In this document: positions 49,961-57,331 of the stretch, piece after piece
Layout: the number at the start of each line of letters is the position of its first letter
How positions within the stretch are numbered: position 1 is the stretch's first letter
NCBI GenBank assembly: GCA_934501435.1
Contig: CAKSTW010000002.1
Span: forward strand, 1 to 64,000
Origin: an uncultured Eubacteriales bacterium
Lineage (GTDB): Bacteria; Bacillota; Clostridia; Oscillospirales; UBA644
Direction of reading: 5' to 3'
DNA: 64,000 bases
Program-made: the position numbers and the translations under genes
The notes under the pieces: generated by a model
Told to the model about the DNA's origin: nothing
Database searches by the model: none
What the model saw: only the letters and a program-made list of their open reading frames with translations

Positions 49961-50580
49961 TATCTGTATACCTCCTGGATCTTATTTACGGCCTCTTTAG
50001 TCGCTATGAAGGTATCGTGTTTGATTATCTCATAGACGTTGAGAGTGTTTACGTAAAGAGTTTTCGCCGTGGGAATGTTCTTGGTGCTCTTCACGACGGG
50101 GACGTTCGCGCCTTCGAGGACGACGAGAGCCTTGTCGGTAACTTTGAGGTTATCAAGAACCTTTATCATTGCCTTTGTTTTGATCTCTGCAAGTTCGAGT
50201 TTATCGACAACGATGAATTTGCCTTCGGCAACCTTTGCGGAGAAAGCGGATTTGAGAGCAAGTCTCTTTGCTTTCTTGTTCATCGAGTAACGGTAACTTC
50301 TGGGCTTGGGACCGAGAGCGACGCCGCCGTGTCTCCACTGAGGCGCTCTTGTCGAACCCTGACGGGCGCGGCCGGTACCTTTCTGTCTCCAGGGTTTTCT
50401 TCCGCCGCCTCTGACCTCTGTACGGGTGAGAGTGGACTGAGTTCCCTGTCTCTGGTTTGCAAGATAATTCTTTACCGCTTCGTGCATAAGAGAAACGTTT
50501 ACGGGGATTGCAAATATGTCGTCGTTAAGTTCCATGGTGCCGACTTCTTTGCCTTCCATATTGAATACTTTGACTTCCAT
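49960..50580 (-). CDS. rplD: 50S ribosomal protein L4
   Basis: A 206-residue L4 with the long tunnel loop RQGTQSTLTRTEVRGGGRKPW and QKGTGRARQGSTRAPQWRHGG. In some bacteria L4 represses the S10 operon; the long leader upstream of rpsJ here could be a target, which is inference. Confidence 0.97.
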   Translation of the reverse strand: MEVKVFNMEGKEVGTMELNDDIFAIPVNVSLMHEAVKNYLANQRQGTQSTLTRTEVRGGGRKPWRQKGTGRARQGSTRAPQWRHGGVALGPKPRSYRYSMNKKAKRLALKSAFSAKVAEGKFIVVDKLELAEIKTKAMIKVLDNLKVTDKALVVLEGANVPVVKSTKNIPTAKTLYVNTLNVYEIIKHDTFIATKEAVNKIQEVYR

Positions 50581-50597
50581 TACGATTTCCTCCTTCC

Positions 50598-51224
50598 TTA
50601 TGCCTTGACAGCGGATTTAACAACTATAAGACCGCCGTTAGGTCCGGGAACCGCACCTTTGATGGCGATAAGATTATTTTCCGCATCAACTTTTACGATA
50701 TCAAGATTCTGGACGGTGACCTGTTCGCTTCCCATGTGACCCGGCATACCCTTGCCCTTCATAACTCTGGAGGGGTCGGTATTGGCGCCCATGGAACCCT
50801 GGTGTCTGTGGTAACCCGAAGTACCGTGGCTCGTGGGCTGTCTGTGGAAACCGAGACGTTTGATGGTGCCCTGATATCCTTTACCTTTTGAAATACCCGT
50901 GACATCGACCTTGTCGCCTGCCGCGAATACGTCGGCTTTTACAACGTCGCCGACATTGAGTTCGTTATCGAACTGAATTTCTCTGAGAAATCTTTTGTAG
51001 CCCGACTGAGCCTTGTCAAAATGGCCCTTGAGAGGTTTTGTGACGAGCTTTTCTCTTACATCGTCAAAACCGAGCTGAACGGCGTCATAGCCGTCGGTTT
51101 CGACTGTTTTCTTCTGAACGACGGTGCAGGGACCGACTTCAAGAACGGTTACGGGAACGATCTTGCCGTTTTCGGTAAACAGCTGAGTCATTCCGACTTT
51201 TTTTCCGATAATTCCTTTTTTCAT
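50598..51224 (-). CDS. rplC: 50S ribosomal protein L3
   Basis: A 208-residue L3: MKKGIIGKKVGMTQLFTENG start, DVTGISKGKGYQGTIKRLGF, and SHGTSGYHRHQGSMGANTDPS. AAAGGAG precedes the ATG. The 184-base spacer from rpsJ is unusual for this tight operon and is full of hairpins. Confidence 0.97.
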   Translation of the reverse strand: MKKGIIGKKVGMTQLFTENGKIVPVTVLEVGPCTVVQKKTVETDGYDAVQLGFDDVREKLVTKPLKGHFDKAQSGYKRFLREIQFDNELNVGDVVKADVFAAGDKVDVTGISKGKGYQGTIKRLGFHRQPTSHGTSGYHRHQGSMGANTDPSRVMKGKGMPGHMGSEQVTVQNLDIVKVDAENNLIAIKGAVPGPNGGLIVVKSAVKA

Positions 51225-51408
51225 CTGAATTTTCTCCTTTCGGTTATTGGTCGGGAAATCCGACTTGACCGCATAACCTCTTCGGTTATGGACAGCTCCG
51301 AGTCCGTTTGCTTCCGATAACGGAAGTAGTTCGGCGGTGAAAAGACACCGACCTTGCCGAGCCGTTTAGGGCTAAGGATTTTTCTCTGAAACGATGGCGG
51401 TTTTCAGA
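51225..51408 (-). promoter_or_regulatory. Hairpin-rich rpsJ-rplC intercistronic RNA
   Basis: The only large gap between the first ribosomal genes. Perfect stems by hand: GTCGG/CCGAC (51250-51264), CATAACC/GGTTATG (51272-51290, TCTTC loop), CTTCCG/CGGAAG (51311-51326, ATAA loop) and CGGTG/CACCG (51335-51350). None has a T run, so they are not terminators. A control element for rplC and downstream genes, or an RNA-processing site, is plausible. No promoter was found inside. Confidence 0.55.
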
Positions 51409-51717
51409 TTAGAGTTTGATTTCGATTTCTACGCCTGCGGGAAGTTCGATTCCCATGAGAGCCTCGACGACTTTTTTGGTCGGCTTGAGAATATCTATAA
51501 CTCTCTTGTGGGTTCTGTATTCGAACTGTTCTCTCGAGTCCTTATACTTATGAACCGCTCTGAGGATCGTGATAATCTCCTTGTCGGTGGGAAGGGGTAC
51601 GGGACCTGATACCTTTGCACCCATTCTCTTCGCTGTGTCAACGATCTTCTCCGACGCCTGGTCGATAAGATTGTGATCGTAAGACTTCAAACGGATTCTC
51701 ATTTTTTCGTTAGCCAT
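51409..51717 (-). CDS. rpsJ: 30S ribosomal protein S10
   Basis: A 102-residue S10 (also NusE): MANEKMRIRLKSYDHNLIDQA start, GPVPLPTDKEIITILRAVHK and THKRVIDILKPTKKVVEALM. AAGGAGG precedes ATG 51717; frame codons upstream are leader. It is the first gene of the superoperon, separated from its promoter by about 290 nt. It has no tuf/fusA directly upstream. Confidence 0.97.
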   Translation of the reverse strand: MANEKMRIRLKSYDHNLIDQASEKIVDTAKRMGAKVSGPVPLPTDKEIITILRAVHKYKDSREQFEYRTHKRVIDILKPTKKVVEALMGIELPAGVEIEIKL

Positions 51718-52008
51718 TGCTTTCGCCTCCTTCATCAATTTGGGGGAAGGTGTCAAAACACCCTCTGCCGATCAACGAAATGGAGATGAACTGCCGAACA
51801 CTCACCCGTGCGTTTCACTTTTTGGACAGTAAAAAATTCGGATCGCAATTATATTGAGAGTCCGAACATGACGGGTGTCGGGCGGTAAACACAAGGTGCT
51901 TACACCGACTAAATTCAGCATCATCCAATTTCAAATCGGATACTGCTCCGTCGAAATTACCAGCAAAATCGCTGCAACCTTCGACTTCAACGCATTATTT
52001 TGCCATGC
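51718..52008 (-). promoter_or_regulatory. Long structured leader RNA of the S10 superoperon
   Basis: About 290 nt without a gene between the rpsJ promoter and ATG. Helices seen: CCGAAC..ACCCGT (51794-51809) with ACGGGTGTCGG (51871-51881), enclosing TTCGGA/TCCGAA (51837-51842 / 51861-51866); and GGTGT-CAAA-ACACC (51749-51762) close to the ribosome site. No T-run terminator is present. Such leaders in other bacteria let L4 or another ribosomal protein control the operon; I could not assign it to a known leader family by eye. Confidence 0.6.
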
Positions 52009-52014
52009 TTGAGT

Positions 52015-52043
52015 ATTATATCACACAAAAAGGCGGATTTCAA
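52015..52043 (-). promoter_or_regulatory. Promoter of the S10-spc-alpha superoperon
   Basis: Minus strand TTGAAA (52038-52043), 17 bases, TATAAT (52015-52020) with TG one base before the -10. A strong promoter that probably serves all 27 or so genes down to rplQ. Confidence 0.85.
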
Positions 52044-52140
52044 GCGTTTTTTCGCCTGAAAATGCGAACTTTTTGTCACAAACCCTTATTTTAACCCGTT
52101 TTCCGCTAAAGTTCGTTTTTTTGTCACATACGTCTCCCCG

Positions 52141-52181
52141 AAAAAGAAAAACCGCCGTATTTTCAGAAAAAAAATGCGGCG
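52141..52181 (-). terminator. Terminator of the YlbJ-like gene
   Basis: On minus CGCCG-C-ATTTT pairs with AAAAT-A-CGGCG around a T-rich loop (52152-52181), followed by TTTTTCTTTTT. It separates the YlbJ-like gene from the ribosomal promoter downstream. Confidence 0.8.
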
Positions 52182-52223
52182 TCCGTATATTATATATTAA
52201 AATAGGAAGACAAGCCCGAAAAA

Positions 52224-53192
52224 TTAAGGTATTCCGAAGAGGAAAACCGCCGCAAAAGAGACTGCCGACGCAATTACCGCGGCAAAAAGTTTCGAAAAGA
52301 GGTACGGGACGGGAGAAATTCCGACCGGAAAAGTCTGCGAAAGGACCTGAAAATGAACCGACAGCCCCGACCATGAAAGCAGGGAGGCGGCAAGCGCGAG
52401 AGTTTCGGGAGACTTTACGGGGAGCAGCGCCGACGCTCCCGCCGATATTTCGAAAAAGCCCGCCACCGCAGCGGAAACGGAACGGGAAAGCGGCAGAACG
52501 GCGGAAATAACGCCGCTGACGACGGAAAAGAAAACAACGAAAGCGGAGACCCGGAGAATACTCTTTCCCGCCGACACGACCGCCGATAAAAATTCCGGTA
52601 TAAAAGATATTTTTGCATTTTTTTCGCGGATATTTTCACCGACGGCAGGCTCCCCTCCGAACAGCCGACAGGTAAAAAAGGCGGAAAGAAACGAAGAAAA
52701 AAGGACGGTAAAATAAAGCCGCCAACCGACGGCGGCGCTCTTAAAGACGCCGAGACCGACGGCGGCAACGATAAAACCCGCGGAGGGGGAATTCGAAAAG
52801 GTCAGGGCTTTTTCGCAGTCGCTTTTTGAAATTTCGCCGTTTGCATAAAGCCGCGCCGAAGAGGACGCCCCGACGGGAAAGCCGGAAAGGAGACCGAGAA
52901 CAAGCGGCGCCGCGGTCGCCGGAGAAGTACGGAAAACAGGGCGCATAACGCGCTGGAACAGTTTTTTGCAGACCCCGGAAAAACCGAAAGCGACCGCAAG
53001 ATTCGAAAAGACAAAAAACGGAAAAAGCGACGGCAGAAGCGTTTCGAGACAGACGTACACCGCTTTTTTCGCGGAAGCCGCCGCCGCGTCGGGGAAAAGG
53101 AGCAGAACAAAAAAGCCGAAAAGAGAAACCGCCAAAGAAAGGAACGCCGCGAAAGAATCGCCGTTCTTTTCCGAAATAACCGAAAATTTCAT
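52224..53192 (-). CDS. YlbJ-like sporulation-type integral membrane protein
   Basis: A 322-residue membrane protein with about eight hydrophobic helices and the gate/nucleoside-recognition-like pattern: LLPSLFPFFVFSNL, LVLGLLSGFPVGA, LTFSNSPSAGFIV and a second half with a similar ILRVSAFVVFF helix. YlbJ (SpoVV) family proteins move small acids across the forespore membrane in sporulating Bacillota. Length is a little shorter than YlbJ (~400). Context does not add evidence: no sporulation genes adjoin. It is divergent from pfkA. GGTGA precedes the ATG. Confidence 0.75.
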   Translation of the reverse strand: MKFSVISEKNGDSFAAFLSLAVSLFGFFVLLLFPDAAAASAKKAVYVCLETLLPSLFPFFVFSNLAVAFGFSGVCKKLFQRVMRPVFRTSPATAAPLVLGLLSGFPVGASSSARLYANGEISKSDCEKALTFSNSPSAGFIVAAVGLGVFKSAAVGWRLYFTVLFSSFLSAFFTCRLFGGEPAVGENIREKNAKISFIPEFLSAVVSAGKSILRVSAFVVFFSVVSGVISAVLPLSRSVSAAVAGFFEISAGASALLPVKSPETLALAASLLSWSGLSVHFQVLSQTFPVGISPVPYLFSKLFAAVIASAVSFAAVFLFGIP

Positions 53193-53211
53193 ATTTTTTC
53201 ACCGAAAACCC

Positions 53212-53240
53212 TTGTTTTTTTGGGAAACATACTGTATAAT
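53212..53240 (+). promoter_or_regulatory. Promoter of pfkA
   Basis: TTGTTT (53212-53217), 17 bases, TATAAT (53235-53240), followed by a second TATAAT at 53242-53247. The minus-strand YlbJ-like gene promoter must lie in the same AT-rich region but no clear boxes were found for it. Confidence 0.65.
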
Positions 53241-53318
53241 GTATAATGTAAAAAAGTTTTGAATATGCTGACGGATCGCTTTGCGGTCCCGAATAGAAAA
53301 GAGAGGTATTGAAAAAAA

Positions 53319-54335
53319 ATGAAAACAATCGGTGTACTCACAAGCGGCGGCGACAGCCAGGGAATGAACGCCGCGGTCCGCGCGGTAGTAAGAACGGCTC
53401 TCGACGAGGGTTTCCGCGTGGTCGGTATTGACAGAGGTTACACGGGACTTATAAACGGACATATTACCGAGCTTGATTACACTTCCGTTTCAAATAAAAT
53501 CGGCACGGGCGGAACCTTCTTAAAGACCGCAAGATGCCCCGAATTCAAAGAAGAAGCGGGAATACTCAAAGCCGTTGAGACCGCAAAGAAATTCGGGATC
53601 GACGGGATAGTCGTCATGGGAGGCGACGGCTCTTTCAGAGGAGCAAGAGACCTTACACTGCACGGCGTTCCCTGCGTCGCTCTTCCCGGAACGATAGACA
53701 ACGACATCGTTTGCAGCGACTACACCATCGGTTTTGACACCGCAGTAAATATCTGCGTCGAACTTATCGACAAACTCCGCGACACGAGCGAATCGCACGA
53801 CAGATGTTCCGTCGTTCAGATAATGGGCAAAAATGCAGGCTGGGTAACTCTTGAGGCGGCAATAGCGTCGGGAGCCACGACAACGGTCGTCCCCGAAGTC
53901 AAATTCAATTTCGAAAGAGACATTATCGAACGTTTCAAGAGAGGAAAGAGCTACGGCAAAACAAGTTTCATCGTTGCGGTTTCCGAGGGCTGTTTCTTCG
54001 ACGTTCCCACAAACAAAAATCTTGAATATCTGAGAAGTATCGGCATAAACAATATCACCGACTTTGCAGAAAAAGTCGAAGAGGCGACGGGCGTCGAGTC
54101 GAGAGAAGCCACTTTCGGTCACGTTCAGAGAGGCGGGATCCCGACCGCGCGCGACAGAGTCGTTGCAACAGAAATGGGATATTATGCGGTCGAACTTCTC
54201 AAAAAAGGCATTTCAAACAGAGTCGTCGTTATGAAAAACAATAAGATAACCGACTTTGACATTCTCGAAGCGCTTCAGATGGAAAAGCCGTTTGATATCG
54301 AAAGATACAACATGGCAAACAGCATAAACATATAA
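53319..54335 (+). CDS. pfkA: 6-phosphofructokinase
   Basis: A 338-residue glycolytic enzyme that phosphorylates fructose 6-phosphate. ATP site LTSGGDSQGMNAAVR (residues 7-21), GGDGSFRGA with Gly after GGD (ATP rather than PPi type), catalytic PGTIDNDI, and FGHVQRGGIPTARDR for the substrate phosphate. The segment MGKNAGWVT has Lys where many enzymes have Arg (MGR). Slightly longer than the bacterial standard (~320). GAGAGG precedes the ATG. Monocistronic, with a terminator. Confidence 0.95.
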   Translation: MKTIGVLTSGGDSQGMNAAVRAVVRTALDEGFRVVGIDRGYTGLINGHITELDYTSVSNKIGTGGTFLKTARCPEFKEEAGILKAVETAKKFGIDGIVVMGGDGSFRGARDLTLHGVPCVALPGTIDNDIVCSDYTIGFDTAVNICVELIDKLRDTSESHDRCSVVQIMGKNAGWVTLEAAIASGATTTVVPEVKFNFERDIIERFKRGKSYGKTSFIVAVSEGCFFDVPTNKNLEYLRSIGINNITDFAEKVEEATGVESREATFGHVQRGGIPTARDRVVATEMGYYAVELLKKGISNRVVVMKNNKITDFDILEALQMEKPFDIERYNMANSINI

Positions 54336-54341
54336 TCGTAT

Positions 54342-54374
54342 ATGCGGCAGAAATCTTCTTTCTGCCGCATTTTA
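54342..54374 (+). terminator. Terminator of pfkA
   Basis: ATGCGGCAGAAA (54342-54353) pairs with TTTCTGCCGCAT (54359-54370), 12 perfect pairs, then TTTA. The short T run may allow readthrough into the ABC genes 30 bases on, for which I see no separate promoter. Confidence 0.75.
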
Positions 54375-54403
54375 AGCAAAAAAAACATCAAAGGGAGAAT
54401 ACA

Positions 54404-55117
54404 ATGTTAAAAATAGAGCATTTAACAAAGAAATTCGGGGATAAAGTCGCTGTTGACGACCTTTCCCTGCATATCGAAAAAGGCGATATTTTCGGATTTA
54501 TCGGACATAACGGCGCGGGAAAAACGACGACCATAAAATGCGCGACGGGGCTTCTTTCCATCGACGGGGGCGAAATTTTCATCGACGGAAAAAGCGTAAA
54601 AAAAGAGCCGCTCGAATGTAAAAAAGAAACGGCGTATATTCCCGACAACCCCGACCTTTACGATTTCATGACGGGAATAAAATACCTGAATTTCGTCGCC
54701 GACGTCTACGGCGTTTCGAAAGCAGACCGCGAAGAAAAGATCGCGAAATATGCCGATATGCTCGAACTCACGGGAGACCTCGCTCAGCATATAAGCGACT
54801 ATTCCCACGGAATGAAACAGAAACTTGCGATAATTTCGGCGTTTATCCATTCTCCCAAACTTATAATAATGGACGAACCGTTTGTCGGTCTTGACCCGAA
54901 AGCGACTTTCACATTAAAGGAAACGATGAAAGAACTCTGCAAAGAGGGCTGCGCGTTCTTCTTCTCGACGCACGTTCTCGAAGTCGCGGAGAAACTCTGC
55001 AACAAAGTCGCGATAATCAAAAACGGAAAACTTGTCGTCTGCGGAGAGACCGACGACATAGTCAAAGACGCGTCCCTCGAAAGCGTCTTTCTTAAAGCGG
55101 AGGGCGAAGATGCTTAA
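54404..55117 (+). CDS. ABC-2 type exporter, ATP-binding subunit
   Basis: A 237-residue ATPase: Walker A GHNGAGKTT, signature SHGMKQKL (for LSGGQ, as in many ABC-2 exporters), Walker B LIIMDEPFVGLDP and H-loop FFSTHVLEVAEKL. It pairs with the permease that overlaps it by eight bases. Typical of Clostridial export systems of unknown substrate. AAAGGGAG precedes the ATG. Confidence 0.92.
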   Translation: MLKIEHLTKKFGDKVAVDDLSLHIEKGDIFGFIGHNGAGKTTTIKCATGLLSIDGGEIFIDGKSVKKEPLECKKETAYIPDNPDLYDFMTGIKYLNFVADVYGVSKADREEKIAKYADMLELTGDLAQHISDYSHGMKQKLAIISAFIHSPKLIIMDEPFVGLDPKATFTLKETMKELCKEGCAFFFSTHVLEVAEKLCNKVAIIKNGKLVVCGETDDIVKDASLESVFLKAEGEDA

Positions 55118-56735
55118 AAACCTCGTATTCATTCAGCTGCAGAGCCTTTTTTCGCAGATGTTCAAGAAAACGAGAAAAGGCAGGACGACGAACGCGACAA
55201 GCGCGGGAAAGATCGTGGGCTACGTACTCCTGCTCGCCTTTGTCTTTCTTTATGCCGGCGTGTTCCTCGGAATTCTGTTCGGAACTGTTTCAGTTGCAAC
55301 GCCCGACCCGTCCGTTTCATGGGCGGCGCCCGCGCTCGCCTCGCTTCTCTGCTTTCTTCTCTGCTTTGTCGGCACGGTCTTTTCGACCCAGTCGATGATA
55401 TACAATTCTAAAGACAACGAACTTCTTATCTCGATGCCCATTCCCCCGAAGACCATACTCTTAAGCAGGATATTCACCCTTGCCGTTCTGAACTGGTTTT
55501 TTGCGCTGCTGATATTCCTGCCGCTCGAAATATCATGGACGCTGACAAGGGGCGCGGGACTTCCGTCCCTTGCCATTCTTGCGCTTTTTGTGCTTATCCC
55601 GATGCTTTCGATGACGGTAACTCTCTTTATCGGCTGGCTGATCGCGCTGATAACCTCGAAACTCAAAAATAAGAATATCGTCACGGTTATCCTTTCGGTT
55701 ATTGCGATGGGACTTTATCTTGTCCTTTGTTTCAACCTCGGAAATATTACCGAAACGGTCGGGGAAAACCCGTCGGTCGTAATCGACTTCCTTTCGTCGA
55801 AACTCGGCCTTTTCGTCATATTCGGGAAAACGGTCTCTTCTTTCGATATCGTTTCGGTTCTCATAACCCTTGCGGTCTGCATTCTTCCCTTTGCGGCGGC
55901 GGTCGCGCTGCTTTCCCGTTCTTTTTACAGAATAGCGACGGCGAAACGTACCGCGAAAAAAGCCGTCTACGTCAAAAAAGAGATGAAAACGTCGTCGGTA
56001 AGGGCGGCGCTTTTGAAAAAAGAAACGGGCAGACTGTTTTCCTCCGCGACTTACGTCATGAACAGTTTTATGGGAGGTATTTTCGCGATCATCTGCGCGG
56101 TAATGGTCGTTCTGAATTCGGACATCATCGCCGAACTCGCGTCGGACCTCGTCTCGTCGGGACTTCTGAAAGGGTCGGAGGGCGCCGTCTGCGCAATAGC
56201 GGTCATGGCTGTGACCGTCTTCATAAATTCGATGAACGTCCCGTCCGCGGCGTCGGTTTCCCTTGAAGGAAAGACCCTCTGGATATTGAAGTCAATGCCC
56301 GTTACGGCAAAAGAAGTGCTGACCGCAAAAATGTTCGCGGCGGCGCTGACAACAGCCGTTCCGAGCGTGATACTTGTCACCGTCTGCGTTATCTTCCTGC
56401 CGACAACGCCTCTTTACGCAATTCTCGCGTACATTGTCGCGCTTACCGTTGCGATTTTCTCTTCGGGCGTCGGAATAATCGTGAATATGCTCATGCCGCG
56501 CTTTGACTGGGTGAGCGAAACGGTCTGCGTAAAACAGAGCGGAAGCGTCGCCGTTTCGATGCTTTCGATGATGTTCCTTTCCCTTATTGTCGGAGGACTT
56601 TCGCTTGTCGCCGCGTTTTTCATCGGAGCGGAAACGGCAGTCGTTATTCTCACCGGACTTACGGTCGTCGCGGCGGCGGCTTCTTATTTAATCGTTGCCA
56701 ACTGCTTTAACAACCGTTTCAAAAATCTGGGTTAA
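55110..56735 (+). CDS. ABC-2 type exporter, large permease subunit
   Basis: A 541-residue membrane protein with about 12 predicted helices, matching the putative ABC exporter permease group that pairs with such ATPases. An N-terminal basic segment (FKKTRKGRTTNATSAGKI) precedes the first helix; FSTQSMIYNSKDNELLISMPI and KTLWILKSMPVTAKEVL repeats in each half suggest internal duplication. Substrate unknown. It starts in an overlap with the ATPase gene. Confidence 0.88.
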   Translation: MLKNLVFIQLQSLFSQMFKKTRKGRTTNATSAGKIVGYVLLLAFVFLYAGVFLGILFGTVSVATPDPSVSWAAPALASLLCFLLCFVGTVFSTQSMIYNSKDNELLISMPIPPKTILLSRIFTLAVLNWFFALLIFLPLEISWTLTRGAGLPSLAILALFVLIPMLSMTVTLFIGWLIALITSKLKNKNIVTVILSVIAMGLYLVLCFNLGNITETVGENPSVVIDFLSSKLGLFVIFGKTVSSFDIVSVLITLAVCILPFAAAVALLSRSFYRIATAKRTAKKAVYVKKEMKTSSVRAALLKKETGRLFSSATYVMNSFMGGIFAIICAVMVVLNSDIIAELASDLVSSGLLKGSEGAVCAIAVMAVTVFINSMNVPSAASVSLEGKTLWILKSMPVTAKEVLTAKMFAAALTTAVPSVILVTVCVIFLPTTPLYAILAYIVALTVAIFSSGVGIIVNMLMPRFDWVSETVCVKQSGSVAVSMLSMMFLSLIVGGLSLVAAFFIGAETAVVILTGLTVVAAAASYLIVANCFNNRFKNLG

Positions 56736-56766
56736 GTTTTGTCCGCGCCGGTCAACGGTTCGGCTG

Positions 56767-56816
56767 AAAAAAAACGCCCGTCGGCGGAACCTTTTCGGGA
56801 CCGCTCGGCGGGCGTT
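56767..56816. terminator. Bidirectional terminator between ABC permease and small lipoprotein
   Basis: AACGCCCG..GCGG (56773-56788) pairs with CCGC..CGGGCGTT (56801-56816); eight T follow on minus (56767-56774), and ATCTTTT on plus. It mainly ends the minus-strand lipoprotein gene. Confidence 0.85.
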
Positions 56817-56830
56817 ATCTTTTGCAGAAA

Positions 56831-57187
56831 TCAACCTGCGACAAGTTCGTTTTCGATGTACGTTTTTGTTTGATCGACCCAAGTCAGGACTTCGTCAAAC
56901 CAGGAGATCATCTCATCGTATTTCTCATCGGATATCTCCGCGTCTCCCTGAAGAATAGCGGTATACTGATTAAGCAGTTCGCTCATCTGACGGTAGGTAT
57001 CGACAAGTTCGCTGTCGATGAAGTCTTTGTTCGCGTTGATAAGAGCCGCAACGTCGTTGAACGCAAGAGCGACTTCTGTATGTTTGGCGACAGCCTCCTG
57101 TTTTTTCTCGTTTTCGCCGCAGCCGACAAGTCCGAGCATTAAAACAAGCGCCAGAACAACGGAGAGAACGGTCATGGTTTTCTTCAC
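56831..57187 (-). CDS. Small lipoprotein, GTG start
   Basis: A 118-residue lipoprotein, function unknown. The first 23 residues end in the lipobox LVGC; the rest is an acidic helical domain (AFNDVAALINANKDFIDSELVDTY, DEMISWFDEVLTWVDQTKTYI) of the kind seen in small clostridial extracytoplasmic proteins, without Cys or known motifs. AAAGGAGG seven bases before the GTG (57185-57187) gives a clear non-ATG start. Monocistronic with a strong promoter and terminator, so it may be abundant. Confidence 0.8.
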   Translation of the reverse strand: MKKTMTVLSVVLALVLMLGLVGCGENEKKQEAVAKHTEVALAFNDVAALINANKDFIDSELVDTYRQMSELLNQYTAILQGDAEISDEKYDEMISWFDEVLTWVDQTKTYIENELVAG

Positions 57188-57250
57188 AATATTTCCTCCT
57201 TTCGCGCGTTATATTCCGCACGCCTGAAAGCCGCGCGGCACGACTGTTCC

Positions 57251-57279
57251 ATTATACCACAACCGACCGCATAATGCAA
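57251..57279 (-). promoter_or_regulatory. Strong promoter of the small lipoprotein gene
   Basis: Minus strand TTGCAT (57274-57279), 17 bases, TATAAT (57251-57256) with TG one base before. A ~55-nt leader, rich in GCGCG, has no clear terminator. Confidence 0.85.
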
Positions 57280-57290
57280 GGTTTTTTCGT

Positions 57291-57320
57291 AAAAAAACGA
57301 TGCGGACGCCGTGTTCCGCA
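57291..57320 (-). terminator. Terminator of feoB
   Basis: On minus TGCGGA...TCCGCA (57302-57320) is followed after TCG by TTTTTTT (57291-57297). It separates feoAB from the lipoprotein promoter. Confidence 0.75.
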
Positions 57321-57331
57321 CCGTATACGGT

